Shown piece by piece: positions 1 to 8,878 of a stretch of 64,000 bases of DNA. The notes under the pieces were generated by a model. It was not told where the DNA came from, did no database searches, and worked only from the letters and a program-made list of their open reading frames with translations. Position numbers and translations under genes: made by a program. Numbering within the stretch: the stretch's first letter is position 1; the number at the start of each line of letters is the position of its first letter. The stretch spans positions 173,878 through 237,877 of the forward strand of contig NZ_QJSP01000006.1 in NCBI RefSeq assembly GCF_003217475.1, read 5' to 3'. Source of the stretch: Williamsia limnetica (GTDB taxonomy: Bacteria; Actinomycetota; Actinomycetes; Mycobacteriales; Mycobacteriaceae).

Positions 1-164
1 CCCTCATCCCGTTGTCATTGCGCGGTGTCCGCTACCGGCCCAGTTCGGCATCGAAACTGTTGGGCCGCAATCTGTTGATCTACGGGCTCGGGGGTGTGAT
101 CACGCCGTTCCTCGGGATCTGGCTGATCGACCTGGTGGTCCGTTTTCTCCCGGGAATGGGGTAG
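1..164 (+). CDS. kdpB: KdpB, C-terminal end (partial)
   Basis: Only the last 53 or so codons are inside the window, read from base 3 to the TAG at 162-164. The peptide ends in the KdpB tail pattern: an IPL-x-LRG-V-x-Y-P loop, an RNL-x-IYGLGG segment and a final membrane helix with P-F-x-GIW-x-IDL. KdpB is the P-type ATPase subunit that energises high-affinity K+ uptake by the KdpFABC complex in the membrane. Identity rests on this tail and on kdpC starting 4 bp downstream. Confidence 0.93.
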   Translation, partial: LIPLSLRGVRYRPSSASKLLGRNLLIYGLGGVITPFLGIWLIDLVVRFLPGMG

Positions 165-168
165 GCGC

Positions 169-795
169 ATGAGAACCATGACGATGTGGATACGGCAGTG
201 CACGGTGGCCGTCGCCGTCCTCGCGGCGATGACGGTGATCCTGGGGATCGCCTATCCGGCCGTCGTGTGGGGGGTTTCGCGCCTCGGCACCACCTCGGCC
301 GAGGGGTCGCAGGTCACCGACCGCAACGGCTGCGTGGTCGGATCGACCCTGATCGGCATCGACCCGCAGGTGGCCCCCGGCGAGCCTGACCGGTATCTAC
401 ACGCCCGCGTGCTGGGGTCGGCGGACGATCCGATGGCGCCCGGTGATCCGGCGGCGTCCGCGGCGAGCAATCAGGGCCCGAACAGCGAGAAGCTGGCCGG
501 CTGGATAACCGAACGCCGGGATTTGATCGCGACCCGGGAGGGCGTGGCCCCTGACCAGGTGCCTGCCGATGCGGTCACCGGGTCCGGATCGGGTCTCGAC
601 CCTCAGATCAGTGAGGCCTACGCACGGCTCCAGGTTCCGCGGCTGGCCAGGGAGAACGGTAAGTCCGTCGAGGAGATCGAGCAGGTCATCTCCGAGCACA
701 CCGCGGGCCGTCAGCTGGGCTTCCTCGGCCAGGCCAGGGTGAACGTACTCGAGGTGAACCTAGATCTGGGGCTGACCGCTCCTGGCTGCGACTAA
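169..795 (+). CDS. kdpC: K+-transporting ATPase subunit KdpC
   Basis: This 208-residue protein is of normal KdpC length. It has one N-terminal membrane helix (about residues 10-32) followed by the family pattern of YPA-x-V-W and later G-S-x-LIG. Conserved segments follow (S-x-Y-LHAR-like, A-S-N-x-GP, and D-A-V-T-x-SGSGLDP-x-IS near residues 140-155). KdpC stabilises the KdpA-KdpB complex and is thought to help nucleotide binding. The ATG at 169 lies 4 bp after the kdpB stop, so the two are probably translated together. Confidence 0.96.
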   Translation: MRTMTMWIRQCTVAVAVLAAMTVILGIAYPAVVWGVSRLGTTSAEGSQVTDRNGCVVGSTLIGIDPQVAPGEPDRYLHARVLGSADDPMAPGDPAASAASNQGPNSEKLAGWITERRDLIATREGVAPDQVPADAVTGSGSGLDPQISEAYARLQVPRLARENGKSVEEIEQVISEHTAGRQLGFLGQARVNVLEVNLDLGLTAPGCD

Positions 796-805
796 GGTCG
801 GCGCA

Positions 806-3355
806 GTGACCGGCGAAACCAGAGGGCGTCTCGAGGTGTTCCTCGGCTGCGCTCCCGGTGTGGGTAAGACGTACGAGATGCTGGCTCAGGCCCACGCTCT
901 GCTCGGTGAAGACGTCGACGTGGTGGTCGCGGTGGTGGAGACACACGGGCGGTCTGTGACGGCGGCCATGACCGACGGGCTCGAGATCGTCGCTCGCCGG
1001 GACGTCGAGCATCGTGGGGCCGTCCTCGCCGAGATGGACATCGATGCGGTGCTGGCCCGCCGCCCGCAGGTGGCCCTGGTCGACGAACTCGCCCACACCA
1101 ACGCACCCGGTTCACGGAACGCCAAGCGGTGGCAGGACATCGACGAGCTGCGTGCCGCAGGCATCGATGTCCTGTCCACGATCAACATCCAGCATCTCGA
1201 GAGCCTGAACGACGTGGTGCAGGAGATCACCGGGATCGTGCAGCGCGAGACCGTACCCGATGACGTGGTGCGCGCCGCCGACGAGATCGAACTCGTCGAC
1301 ATCGCGCCGCAGGCACTGCGCCAACGTCTTTCGGCGGGCAAGGTGTACCCCGGCGATCGGGTGGGCGGTGCGCTGGCTAACTATTTCCGCGAAGGCAACC
1401 TGACCGCGCTGCGCGAACTGGCGTTGCTGTGGCTGGCGGATCAGGTCGACGACAACCTCGCGACCTATCGCGCCGCGCATCAGATCACCGCGACCTGGGA
1501 GGCCCGCGAACGGGTCGTCGTGGCGCTGACCGGAGGTCCCGAGTCGGCGACCCTGCTGCGCCGCGCAGGCCGGATCGCGTCGAGGTCGAGCGCCGAACTC
1601 GTCGTGGTGCACATCGCGGCAGCCGACGGTCTCTCCGATCCCGCCGCGGTGGACATCGCCAAACTCACCGAACTGGCCAAAGGATTCGGTGCACAAACGC
1701 ACACGATCGTCGGTGACGACGTTCCCGGCGCGCTGCTCGAGTTCGCCCGCGGGGTCAACGCCACCCAGCTGGTCATCGGTACCTCCAGGCGTAGTCGCTG
1801 GCAACGGATCCTCGACGAGGGCGTCGGGTCGACCGTGGTGCGGAATTCCGGGAAGATCGACGTCCACATGGTGACCCATGATCAGACGCGCGCGCGAAAC
1901 CCCCTCGACATCAGGCAGACCCGCTTCCACCGTCCGTTGAGCTGGGTGTTCGCCGTCCTGGTCCCGGCCGCGGCGGCGGGACTGCTCGCTTTTCTGGATC
2001 GATGGCTGGGTATCGCCAGCGAGTCGGCGTTGTTCTTCGTGGTGGTTCTCGCGGTGTCGATGCTCGGTGGCATCGGTCCGGCCGCGTTGTCGGCGATCGT
2101 CTCGGGGCTGCTGCTCAACTACTTCTTCACCTCACCGCGCTACACCTTCACCATCAACGAGGCCGACAATCTCATCACCATCATCGTGATGCTGATGATC
2201 GCCATAGCGGTTGCCGCGCTGGTCGATTCGGCCACCGTCCGGCGGGTGCAGGCGCAGCGGGCCAGTCGCGACGCCGAACTCCTCGCCACGTTTTCCGGCG
2301 CTGTTCTCAGCGGGGAAGGCCTTGAAGGTCTGCTGCGTCGGGTCCGCGAAACGTACGACCAGCAGGCGGTCACGCTGATCCGTCGCAGCGGCCGTGAGGC
2401 GGGCACCGTGGAGAGCTCGGTCGGGGAGGACCCGCCCGTCGAGCCCGGTGCCGCCGACACGGTGTGTCCGGTCCCTGGCAGCGACTTCGCGATACTGCTC
2501 AGCGGCCCCAAACTCGGCGGTCGCGAGCGCAAGGTGCTCGGTGCGGTGGCCACCCAGGCCGCCGGCATCGTCGAACGCCGCGAACTCGCCGCCGAGGCCG
2601 CTGAAGCGCGGGCGCTGGCAGAAACCGATCAACTCCGTCGGGCACTGCTGTCCGCGGTCAGTCACGACCTGCGGACCCCGCTGGCCGCGGTCAAAGCGGC
2701 TGCGTCGAGCCTGCGGGGCACCGACGTCACCTTCTCACCCGAAGACACCGCGGAACTGCTCGCGACCATCGAGGAGTCGACTGATCATCTGACCGCGCTG
2801 GTCGGCAATCTGCTCGATTCATCGAGACTGGCCGCAGGCGTCGTTCGGCCGGACCTGCAGATGGTCTATCTGACAGAGGTGGTGAGCCGGGCCATGATGG
2901 GCATCTCCCGCCTCGACCCCAGCGGAGCGGACAGGGTCGAGCTCGACGTCGAGCAGATGCTGGTCTACGCCGATCCGGGGTTACTCGAACGTGTGCTGGC
3001 CAACCTGATCGACAACGCGCTGCGGCACAGCGGTCAGGCGACGTCCGTGCAGGTACGAGCGTGGTCGGATCCGTTGGACAGCGCGAAGTGCACGGTGTCG
3101 GTCAGCGACCACGGGGCCGGGGTGCCCGCCGAGTCATGGGACAAGATCTTCACCGCCTTCCAGCGCCTCGGGGACTCGGGCAGCGGCAACGGGGTCGGGC
3201 TGGGATTGTCCGTCGCGCAGGGTTTCGTCCGCGCGATGGGATCGGAGATCACCCCGTCGGAGACACTCGGCGGTGGCCTGACGATGTCGTTCGACCTGCC
3301 GTCCGGCCCGCCCCCGGGGGCCCTCGGTGTCGAGGTGGAGGTACCGAATGGCTGA
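806..3355 (+). CDS. kdpD: Sensor histidine kinase KdpD
   Basis: This is the membrane sensor kinase for K+ limitation and turgor, 849 residues, close to the usual KdpD length. The order is: N-terminal KdpD domain with a Walker-A-like GCAPGVGKT at residues 14-22 and LVDELAHTN; a universal-stress-protein-like domain at roughly 240-360; four closely packed membrane helices (DUF4118) at about 385-480; a GAF-like linker; then the kinase core. His620 in SHDLRTP is the phosphorylation site, followed by an N box (NLIDNALRHS) and a G box (GVGLGLS). The GTG start is 10 bp after kdpC, and the 3' end overlaps kdpE by 8 bp. Confidence 0.97.
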   Translation: MTGETRGRLEVFLGCAPGVGKTYEMLAQAHALLGEDVDVVVAVVETHGRSVTAAMTDGLEIVARRDVEHRGAVLAEMDIDAVLARRPQVALVDELAHTNAPGSRNAKRWQDIDELRAAGIDVLSTINIQHLESLNDVVQEITGIVQRETVPDDVVRAADEIELVDIAPQALRQRLSAGKVYPGDRVGGALANYFREGNLTALRELALLWLADQVDDNLATYRAAHQITATWEARERVVVALTGGPESATLLRRAGRIASRSSAELVVVHIAAADGLSDPAAVDIAKLTELAKGFGAQTHTIVGDDVPGALLEFARGVNATQLVIGTSRRSRWQRILDEGVGSTVVRNSGKIDVHMVTHDQTRARNPLDIRQTRFHRPLSWVFAVLVPAAAAGLLAFLDRWLGIASESALFFVVVLAVSMLGGIGPAALSAIVSGLLLNYFFTSPRYTFTINEADNLITIIVMLMIAIAVAALVDSATVRRVQAQRASRDAELLATFSGAVLSGEGLEGLLRRVRETYDQQAVTLIRRSGREAGTVESSVGEDPPVEPGAADTVCPVPGSDFAILLSGPKLGGRERKVLGAVATQAAGIVERRELAAEAAEARALAETDQLRRALLSAVSHDLRTPLAAVKAAASSLRGTDVTFSPEDTAELLATIEESTDHLTALVGNLLDSSRLAAGVVRPDLQMVYLTEVVSRAMMGISRLDPSGADRVELDVEQMLVYADPGLLERVLANLIDNALRHSGQATSVQVRAWSDPLDSAKCTVSVSDHGAGVPAESWDKIFTAFQRLGDSGSGNGVGLGLSVAQGFVRAMGSEITPSETLGGGLTMSFDLPSGPPPGALGVEVEVPNG

Positions 3356-4052
3356 CGAGGTGCGCGAGGCCAAGGTGCGCGTGCTCGTCGTCGACGACGA
3401 GCCGCAAATCTTGCGCGCGCTCCGGATCAATCTGAATGCGCGAGGATTCGACGTCACCACCGCCTCCAGTGGTGCGGGCGCACTGACCGCTGCCGGGCAG
3501 ACGAATCCGCAGGTGATCGTCCTCGATCTCGGGCTGCCGGACATCGACGGCTTCACCGTGCTCGCCGGGTTGCGGGGATGGACCAACGTGCCGGTCATCG
3601 TGTTGTCGGCGCGCACCGATTCGTCCGACAAGGTGCAGGCCCTCGACGCGGGCGCAGACGACTACGTGACGAAACCCTTCGGCATGGAGGAGTTCCTGGC
3701 CAGGCTTCGGGCAGCGGTCCGGCGCGGGAGCGTCGCCACCGAGTCCTCCGAACCGGTGGTGGAGACCGATGCATTCACGGTTGACCTGCGCGCGAAACAG
3801 GTCATCCGTGCGGGGCACCCCGTGCATCTGACGCCCACCGAATGGGGCGTTCTGGAGTTGCTCGTCCGCAACGAGGGCAAGCTGGTCGGTCAACGCGACA
3901 TCCTCACCCACGTGTGGGGTCCGAGTTACGGCACCCAGAGCAACTACCTGCGGGTGTACCTGGCCAGCCTGCGGCGCAAGCTCGAGATCGATCCGACGAC
4001 ACCTCGTCATCTGCTGACCGAGGCCGGGATGGGCTATCGGTTCGTACGGTGA
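3348..4052 (+). CDS. kdpE: Response regulator KdpE
   Basis: This 234-residue OmpR-type regulator has a receiver domain (residues 10-125) with the acidic pair D16-D17, phospho-acceptor D60 in VLDLGLPD, and the conserved T/S and K (VTKPF). A winged-helix DNA-binding domain follows (about 140-232, ending in GMGYRFV). It should be phosphorylated by KdpD and activate kdp transcription. I chose the ATG at 3348 because GAGGTGGAGGT lies just upstream and the protein then starts close to the receiver. An upstream in-frame GTG at 3327 is possible but inside kdpD. Confidence 0.96.
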   Translation: MADEVREAKVRVLVVDDEPQILRALRINLNARGFDVTTASSGAGALTAAGQTNPQVIVLDLGLPDIDGFTVLAGLRGWTNVPVIVLSARTDSSDKVQALDAGADDYVTKPFGMEEFLARLRAAVRRGSVATESSEPVVETDAFTVDLRAKQVIRAGHPVHLTPTEWGVLELLVRNEGKLVGQRDILTHVWGPSYGTQSNYLRVYLASLRRKLEIDPTTPRHLLTEAGMGYRFVR

Positions 4053-4110
4053 GGCCGATATACGACACCCTGTAGTACCCAGACACGGTCGTAGCTAGTA
4101 GGGTGCCGCT

Positions 4111-4641
4111 GTGGACTCCCGGATGCAGGTGCTCGCGCGACTGCGCGGTGCCTTCGTCGGGTTGATGTCCGGAGCTGTCGCCATCGCCGGTCACGGACTC
4201 GGTGGCGGAGCGATGGCATTGTCCGAGTCGTCGCTGCTGTTGCTCGTCCTGGTGTGCGCTTCAGCCGGAGCTGCCGTCACCCCGAACCAGGTGCAGTCGA
4301 ACCGGCTGCTCGTCCTCCTTGCCGTGCTCGGCCTCGGCCAGGTCATGGGCCACGTGATCCTGACGCTGAGCCACGGACACGCACATGGGCTGATGCCCGC
4401 GCCGTCCATGGTTGCCGGTCACCTCACGGTTCTCGTCCTGACCGCAGTGCTCATCCGGTGGGCCGAACGCGGTTTGATCGCAGCCTTCGGTTTCGTCGCA
4501 CGTCTGCTCACCCGTGCGCTCGATGTCGCGGCGGGCCTCGTCCCGCTGTGGACGGCCACGATCACGAGCTACCGACCCACCGCACGCCGCTTCGTCGCGT
4601 TGTCGACCGCGGGCACCCGCGGACCACCTCTGACCGCGTAA
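4111..4641 (+). CDS. Hypothetical four-helix membrane protein with a His/Met stretch
   Basis: I do not recognise a named family. The 176-residue protein has about four hydrophobic segments (roughly 12-32, 35-57, 67-88, 102-140) and a loop rich in His and Met (LSHGHAHGLMPAPSM, about residues 90-105) between helices 3 and 4. Such a loop is typical of metal-handling membrane proteins. It sits 150 bp upstream of the PepSY and PCuAC genes on the same strand, which suggests a role in copper or iron handling at the membrane; this is inference. GTG at 4111 is used; ATG at 4123 is the alternative. Confidence 0.72.
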   Translation: MDSRMQVLARLRGAFVGLMSGAVAIAGHGLGGGAMALSESSLLLLVLVCASAGAAVTPNQVQSNRLLVLLAVLGLGQVMGHVILTLSHGHAHGLMPAPSMVAGHLTVLVLTAVLIRWAERGLIAAFGFVARLLTRALDVAAGLVPLWTATITSYRPTARRFVALSTAGTRGPPLTA

Positions 4642-4718
4642 GTCTTTCTGCTCGTATGGATCCGACTCGTCGTCGGTCCGTGCGCACACCTCTGTGGTGA
4701 GCCCGGCTCCGGTCGCCC

Positions 4719-4744
4719 CGCAGAGCGATTCTCCGATCGCTGCG
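4719..4744 (+). promoter_or_regulatory. Inverted repeat ahead of the PepSY gene
   Basis: GCGAT at 4725-4729 and ATCGC at 4736-4740 are inverted around six bases, and the outer arms CGCA (4719-4722) and TGCG (4741-4744) also pair. This gives a short hairpin or operator 50 bp before the PepSY start. There is no T-run after it, so it is more likely a regulatory site than a terminator. Its binding factor is unknown. Confidence 0.35.
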
Positions 4745-4795
4745 AACCCCTGAGGTCCGCCGCGCCATGAGTTCTTCACTGACGAATAGAGAGTC

Positions 4796-6307
4796 ATGTC
4801 GATCATTCGATCCGACCATGACCAACCGGACGCGGATTCCGCGTCTGAGTCGACGACGAGATCACCTGCGCCAGTTCAGGTGGTCCGTCCTCTGGTCATG
4901 CGTCTGCACTTCTACGCGGGGCTGTTCATCGCCCCATTCCTCATCGTCGCCGCCATCAGCGGCGGCCTCTATGCGATCGCGCCCACTGCCGAGCAGTGGG
5001 TGTATCGCGACGTCCTGCACACCGATTCGTCCGGACCTGCGGCGCCACTGGCCGAGCAGGTTCAGATGGCGCAGAGCGTTGTTCCCGATCTACAGGTTGA
5101 CGCGGTTCGCCCTGCCGCCGCGACCGGCCAGACCACCCGGGTGCTGTTCGCGGACCCCTCGCTCGGACCATCCGAGCGGATGACGGTGTTCATCGATCCG
5201 GTGACAGCGACGTCGAAAGGCACCGAGGTCGCCTACGGGTCCAGCGGATCGCTACCCATGCGGACCTGGATCTCGCAGCTGCACCGCAACCTGCACCTGG
5301 GTGAGCCCGGCCGCATCTACAGTGAACTCGCCGCATCCTGGTTGTGGGTGATCGCGCTCGGCGGGCTGGTGCTCTGGGTCATCCGGTATCGCAGCGTCAG
5401 GCGGTCGAAGGGGTCGGCGCCACTGCTGACGATCGACCGCACGAGCACGGGCCGCAACCGGACACTCAATTGGCATGGAGCCGTAGGGGCCTGGATCGTT
5501 GTCGGCCTGGTGTTCCTCTCGGCGACGGGCCTGACCTGGTCGAGATACGCGGGCGAGAACATCAGCGATCTGCGGCAATCGCTGAGTTGGACGACGCCGG
5601 CGATGGACAGCTCGCTGAACCCCGTCTCGGTGGGCCCCGCCGAGTCGGGTCACCACGGGCACGGGGGCGCCGACCACGTGGCCGTGGCCGCCGATCAGCA
5701 GATCCTGACCCGAAATGTCGACGCCGTCGGGTCGGTGCTCTCCACCGCGAGGGCGGCAGGGGTGACCGGGGCGGTGGAGGCGACAATCCCCTCCGATGCC
5801 GAGACTGCCATGGTGGTCTCACAGGTTCGAACGCCCTGGCAACTGGAAACCAACTCTGTGGCCATCGATCCGGCGACCGAGACCATCGTCGACGCGTCGG
5901 AGTTCTCCGAATGGCCACTGGCGGCGAAACTCTCGAGTTGGGGTATCGCGCTGCACATGGGCCTGCTGTTCGGGCTGGCCAATCAACTGGTGTTGCTGGC
6001 CGTCGCGGTCGGACTGGTCAGCCTGTGCGTGCGCGGATACCTGATGTGGTGGAAGCGCCGCCCGACCCGGGGTCGTCAGGGTCTCGTACTTGCTCGCGCA
6101 CCCCGGCGCGGCGCACTGCGAAAGATCCACCCGGCCATTGCCATCGCAGTGATCGTCGCTGCGGTTCTCGTCGGCTGGTTCATCCCCCTGCTGGGGATCA
6201 GCCTGCTCGCCTTCGTCCTGATCGATACGGCGATCGGGTTCTACCTCCGCGACCGTGGACGGCGAACGCCGCCGGTCTCGACTTCCATCACCACGAAAGG
6301 TGCATGA
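4796..6307 (+). CDS. PepSY-associated transmembrane protein
   Basis: This 503-residue membrane protein of the PepSY_TM (DUF3526/PiuB-like) family has a first helix after R-P-L-V-M-R-L-HFYAGLFIAPF (about residues 33-60). An extracytoplasmic PepSY-like region follows, then paired helices near 180-205, 230-250, 385-415 and 445-480. H44 in the LHFYAG motif and further His residues in the HHGHGGADH stretch (about 285) fit metal or haem interaction. Members work in iron reduction or extracytoplasmic metal handling. Its TGA overlaps the ATG of the PCuAC gene (ATGA at 6304), so translation is coupled. Confidence 0.88.
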   Translation: MSIIRSDHDQPDADSASESTTRSPAPVQVVRPLVMRLHFYAGLFIAPFLIVAAISGGLYAIAPTAEQWVYRDVLHTDSSGPAAPLAEQVQMAQSVVPDLQVDAVRPAAATGQTTRVLFADPSLGPSERMTVFIDPVTATSKGTEVAYGSSGSLPMRTWISQLHRNLHLGEPGRIYSELAASWLWVIALGGLVLWVIRYRSVRRSKGSAPLLTIDRTSTGRNRTLNWHGAVGAWIVVGLVFLSATGLTWSRYAGENISDLRQSLSWTTPAMDSSLNPVSVGPAESGHHGHGGADHVAVAADQQILTRNVDAVGSVLSTARAAGVTGAVEATIPSDAETAMVVSQVRTPWQLETNSVAIDPATETIVDASEFSEWPLAAKLSSWGIALHMGLLFGLANQLVLLAVAVGLVSLCVRGYLMWWKRRPTRGRQGLVLARAPRRGALRKIHPAIAIAVIVAAVLVGWFIPLLGISLLAFVLIDTAIGFYLRDRGRRTPPVSTSITTKGA

Positions 6308-6876
6308 CCATGCGTAATCTCTTCACCCGCACTGCCCGAACCGTTGCGGCGGCTGCCCTGTGCGTCACCGTGCTCGCCGCGTGCGGTGGCAACGACGACT
6401 CGGCGACCCAGGCCGAGTCGGTCACCGTCTCCGACCAGTGGGTCAAGGCTGCCGACAGCGGTATGACCGCCGCGTTCGGACAGCTGGCGAACACCGGCAA
6501 CTCTGAGGTTCACCTGGTATCTGTCTCAAGTCCCGCAAGCGGTTTCATGGAGATTCACGAGATGGCGACCAGCGACACCGGCGGGATGGTCATGCGCGAA
6601 AAGGACGGGGGGCTCGTCATTCCGGCCAAGGGGTCGCACAGTCTCGATCCAGGGGGTGATCACCTCATGTTCATGGACATCACCGCGCCGGTGACAGCAG
6701 GCCAGACCGTCGACATCACCCTGACCTTCGACGACGGTTCCACGAAAGATATAGAGGCCCAGGTCCGTGACTTCAGCGGTAACGAGGAGAACTACGACCC
6801 CGGCACCACCGACATGCCGATGCCGGATCACGACATGATGCCGAGCACCCCGAGTGCCCCGAATGCCGGTGCCTGA
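6304..6876 (+). CDS. PCuAC-family copper chaperone lipoprotein
   Basis: A lipoprotein signal ends in the lipobox VLAAC (Cys27), so the 190-residue protein should be anchored outside the membrane. The fold motif of PCuAC chaperones is present: MEIHEM, GMVMRE, then G-DHLMFMD, giving the spaced His and Met Cu(I) ligands. The C-terminal tail is rich in Met, Asp and His (MPMPDHDMM), possibly an extra metal site. PCuAC proteins pass copper to oxidases or other cuproproteins. ATG at 6304 overlaps the upstream stop; ATG at 6310 is equally possible and has better spacing from AAAGG. The end overlaps the Dyp peroxidase gene. Confidence 0.93.
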   Translation: MTMRNLFTRTARTVAAAALCVTVLAACGGNDDSATQAESVTVSDQWVKAADSGMTAAFGQLANTGNSEVHLVSVSSPASGFMEIHEMATSDTGGMVMREKDGGLVIPAKGSHSLDPGGDHLMFMDITAPVTAGQTVDITLTFDDGSTKDIEAQVRDFSGNEENYDPGTTDMPMPDHDMMPSTPSAPNAGA

Positions 6877-8089
6877 GCGCAAGTCGTCCCGCGTCGGATT
6901 CAGCCGGCGGCGTCTCCTCGGAGGCGCCGCTGGGCTGGGTGCTGTCGGCGTCGGGGCCGGAATAGGCTGGGGTGCAGCGGAAGCAGTGACTGCGAACGGC
7001 TCGGACGGAAGCGCGGGGCAGCAAATCGAACCGTTTTACGGGCCCCATCAGGCGGGCATCGCGACCGCGGCGCAGGCCCATGCGCAGTTCGTCGGACTCG
7101 ATCTCGTGGAGGGATCCGACAGTGCTGCGCTGACCGGTATTCTCAAGGTCTGGACCGAAGACGCCGCGCGCCTGACCGGGGGTCGGGCGGCGTTGGCCGA
7201 CACCGAACCCGAGTTGGCCCACATCCCGTCCCGGCTCACGGTGACCGTTGGGGTCGGAGCCGGGGTGTTCGGGCCAGCGGCTCCGGCACAGCGCCGGCCG
7301 ACCTGGCTGCGGCCCCTGCCCGCGTTCTCTATCGATCGCATCAACGAGAGTGTCTGGGGCCAAACAGATCTGTTGCTGCAGGTCTGCGGCGATGATCCGA
7401 CCACGGTCGCACACGCTGTGCGGGTGCTGACGAAGAATGTGCGTTCACGCGTGCGAATCGCATGGGTTCAGCGTGGTTTTCATCATGCGCGGGGGAGCAC
7501 GCCGAAGGGCACTACGATGCGGAACCTGATGGGTCAGGTCGACGGCACTGTCAACCCGAGATCGGACCTGGATTTCGACAGTCTTGTCTGGGACGACGGA
7601 GGGCAACAGCCGTGGTTGGCGGGCGGGACTGCGCTGGTGCTGCGCCGGATCGCCATGCAACTCGACACCTGGGAGGAACTCGACCGCCACGCACGGGAGC
7701 TCACCGTCGGCCGCACGATCCCTAACGGGGCGCCGCTGACCGGGACCGATGAGCATGACACCCCGGATTTTGAGGCGACCCGGATGGGGATCCCGGTGAT
7801 TCCTCCGTCGTCGCATATCGCTCGGGCTCACCAGCGCAGCGCCCGAGAACAGTTTCTGCGGCGGGCGTACAACTACGACGACCCACCCGGGCCCGGCGAG
7901 ACGTCGAACTCCGGCTTGATCTTTGCCGCCTACCAGCAGGATGTGGACGCCCAGTTCCTGCCGGTTCAGCAGCGTCTTGCCGATCACGACGCGCTCAACG
8001 AGTGGACCGTTCCGATCGGGTCGGCGGTGTATGCGATCTTGCCGGGTATCGCGGAAGGAGACTTCCTGGGTTCTACCCTCGTCAGTTGA
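6863..8089 (+). CDS. Tat-exported Dyp-type haem peroxidase
   Basis: The protein starts with a twin-arginine signal (SRRRLLGGAAG, about residues 14-24) and continues into a Dyp/EfeB-type peroxidase of about 408 residues. The distal GxxDG motif is seen as GQVDGT, and the proximal side as a His within SSHIARAH followed by LRRAYNYDD. It should be folded in the cytoplasm with haem and exported. In Streptomyces a Tat-dependent Dyp peroxidase (DtpA) is encoded with a PCuAC-like chaperone, and the same pairing appears here. GTG at 6854 is an alternative start; either way the gene overlaps the PCuAC stop. Confidence 0.94.
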   Translation: MPVPERKSSRVGFSRRRLLGGAAGLGAVGVGAGIGWGAAEAVTANGSDGSAGQQIEPFYGPHQAGIATAAQAHAQFVGLDLVEGSDSAALTGILKVWTEDAARLTGGRAALADTEPELAHIPSRLTVTVGVGAGVFGPAAPAQRRPTWLRPLPAFSIDRINESVWGQTDLLLQVCGDDPTTVAHAVRVLTKNVRSRVRIAWVQRGFHHARGSTPKGTTMRNLMGQVDGTVNPRSDLDFDSLVWDDGGQQPWLAGGTALVLRRIAMQLDTWEELDRHARELTVGRTIPNGAPLTGTDEHDTPDFEATRMGIPVIPPSSHIARAHQRSAREQFLRRAYNYDDPPGPGETSNSGLIFAAYQQDVDAQFLPVQQRLADHDALNEWTVPIGSAVYAILPGIAEGDFLGSTLVS

Positions 8090-8148
8090 CCAGCCGCGTC
8101 GTCGCGATGAGTGATTCAGCCGAGGCCGGATGGGTACACGGGTCTGTG

Positions 8149-8781
8149 ATGAGTCCTGAAACGGTTCTTGCCTTCTGTGCGATCGCGATGGTCGCCTATG
8201 TGACGCCTGGTCCCGACTGGTTCGTCGTGATGAGATACGCGGTCCGTTCCAAAGGTGCAGGCTGGGTCGCCGCGGCCGGCGTGCAGTCTGGACTGCTCGT
8301 CCACATGACGGCGGCGGCGATCGGTGTCGCCGCCGTTGTGTTGGCCAGTGCAACGGCTTTCACCGTGCTCAAGCTTGTCGGGGCCGCGTATCTGGTGTAC
8401 CTCGGGGTGCGCGCACTATGGAACTCACGATCGAGGTCGGACGCTGTGGCCGAACCCGACGAGCGGTCCGATCTGCGGTTGTCCAGGGTCTGGCGGCAGT
8501 CGTTCGTGGCCAATGTCCTCAACCCGAAAGCGGCGTTGTTCTTCGTCGCGGTGCTCCCGCAATTCGTGTCCGCCGACGGCGCCGTCTCGTTGCAGATCGT
8601 CGGACTCGGTGTGATAGACGTGGCTCTCGGAGTCCTGTGGTGGGCGTTGTTCGTGGTCGGCGTGCACCGCTTGCGCACCCTCATGGGTGGCCGACGAGCC
8701 CGGGTTCTGACCGATCGGATCTCAGGAACCGCGCTGATCGGGTTGGGCGGGGGATTGGCGTTGACACCGGCCAAGGTGTGA
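8149..8781 (+). CDS. LysE/RhtB-family amino-acid exporter
   Basis: This 210-residue inner-membrane protein has about six helices. It has the family opening (E-T-x-LAF-x-A-x-x-x-Y-x-TPGPD) and, after the second helix pair, the LYLVYLG-x-R and N-x-L-NPKAALFF motifs typical of RhtB/LysE exporters. They export amino acids or related small molecules. Longer in-frame starts at 8107 or 8002 exist, but the family alignment supports the ATG at 8149. It runs toward the GAP-family gene on the other strand. Confidence 0.9.
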   Translation: MSPETVLAFCAIAMVAYVTPGPDWFVVMRYAVRSKGAGWVAAAGVQSGLLVHMTAAAIGVAAVVLASATAFTVLKLVGAAYLVYLGVRALWNSRSRSDAVAEPDERSDLRLSRVWRQSFVANVLNPKAALFFVAVLPQFVSADGAVSLQIVGLGVIDVALGVLWWALFVVGVHRLRTLMGGRRARVLTDRISGTALIGLGGGLALTPAKV

Positions 8782-8860
8782 GTGTGTGGGCCGATGCCTC
8801 GCTTGGCGCGCGCGAATACGTATGCCGTGAGCCGCCATCCGCACGCGAGTGTGCGCGGGG

Positions 8861-8876
8861 CCGGAGACGGCTCCGG
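8861..8876. terminator. Short hairpin between convergent genes
   Basis: CCGGAG and CTCCGG pair around the loop ACGG just past the GAP-gene stop and 80 bp after the LysE-family stop. There is no clear T-run on either strand, so termination is likely but weak. Confidence 0.4.
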
Positions 8877-8878
8877 AA

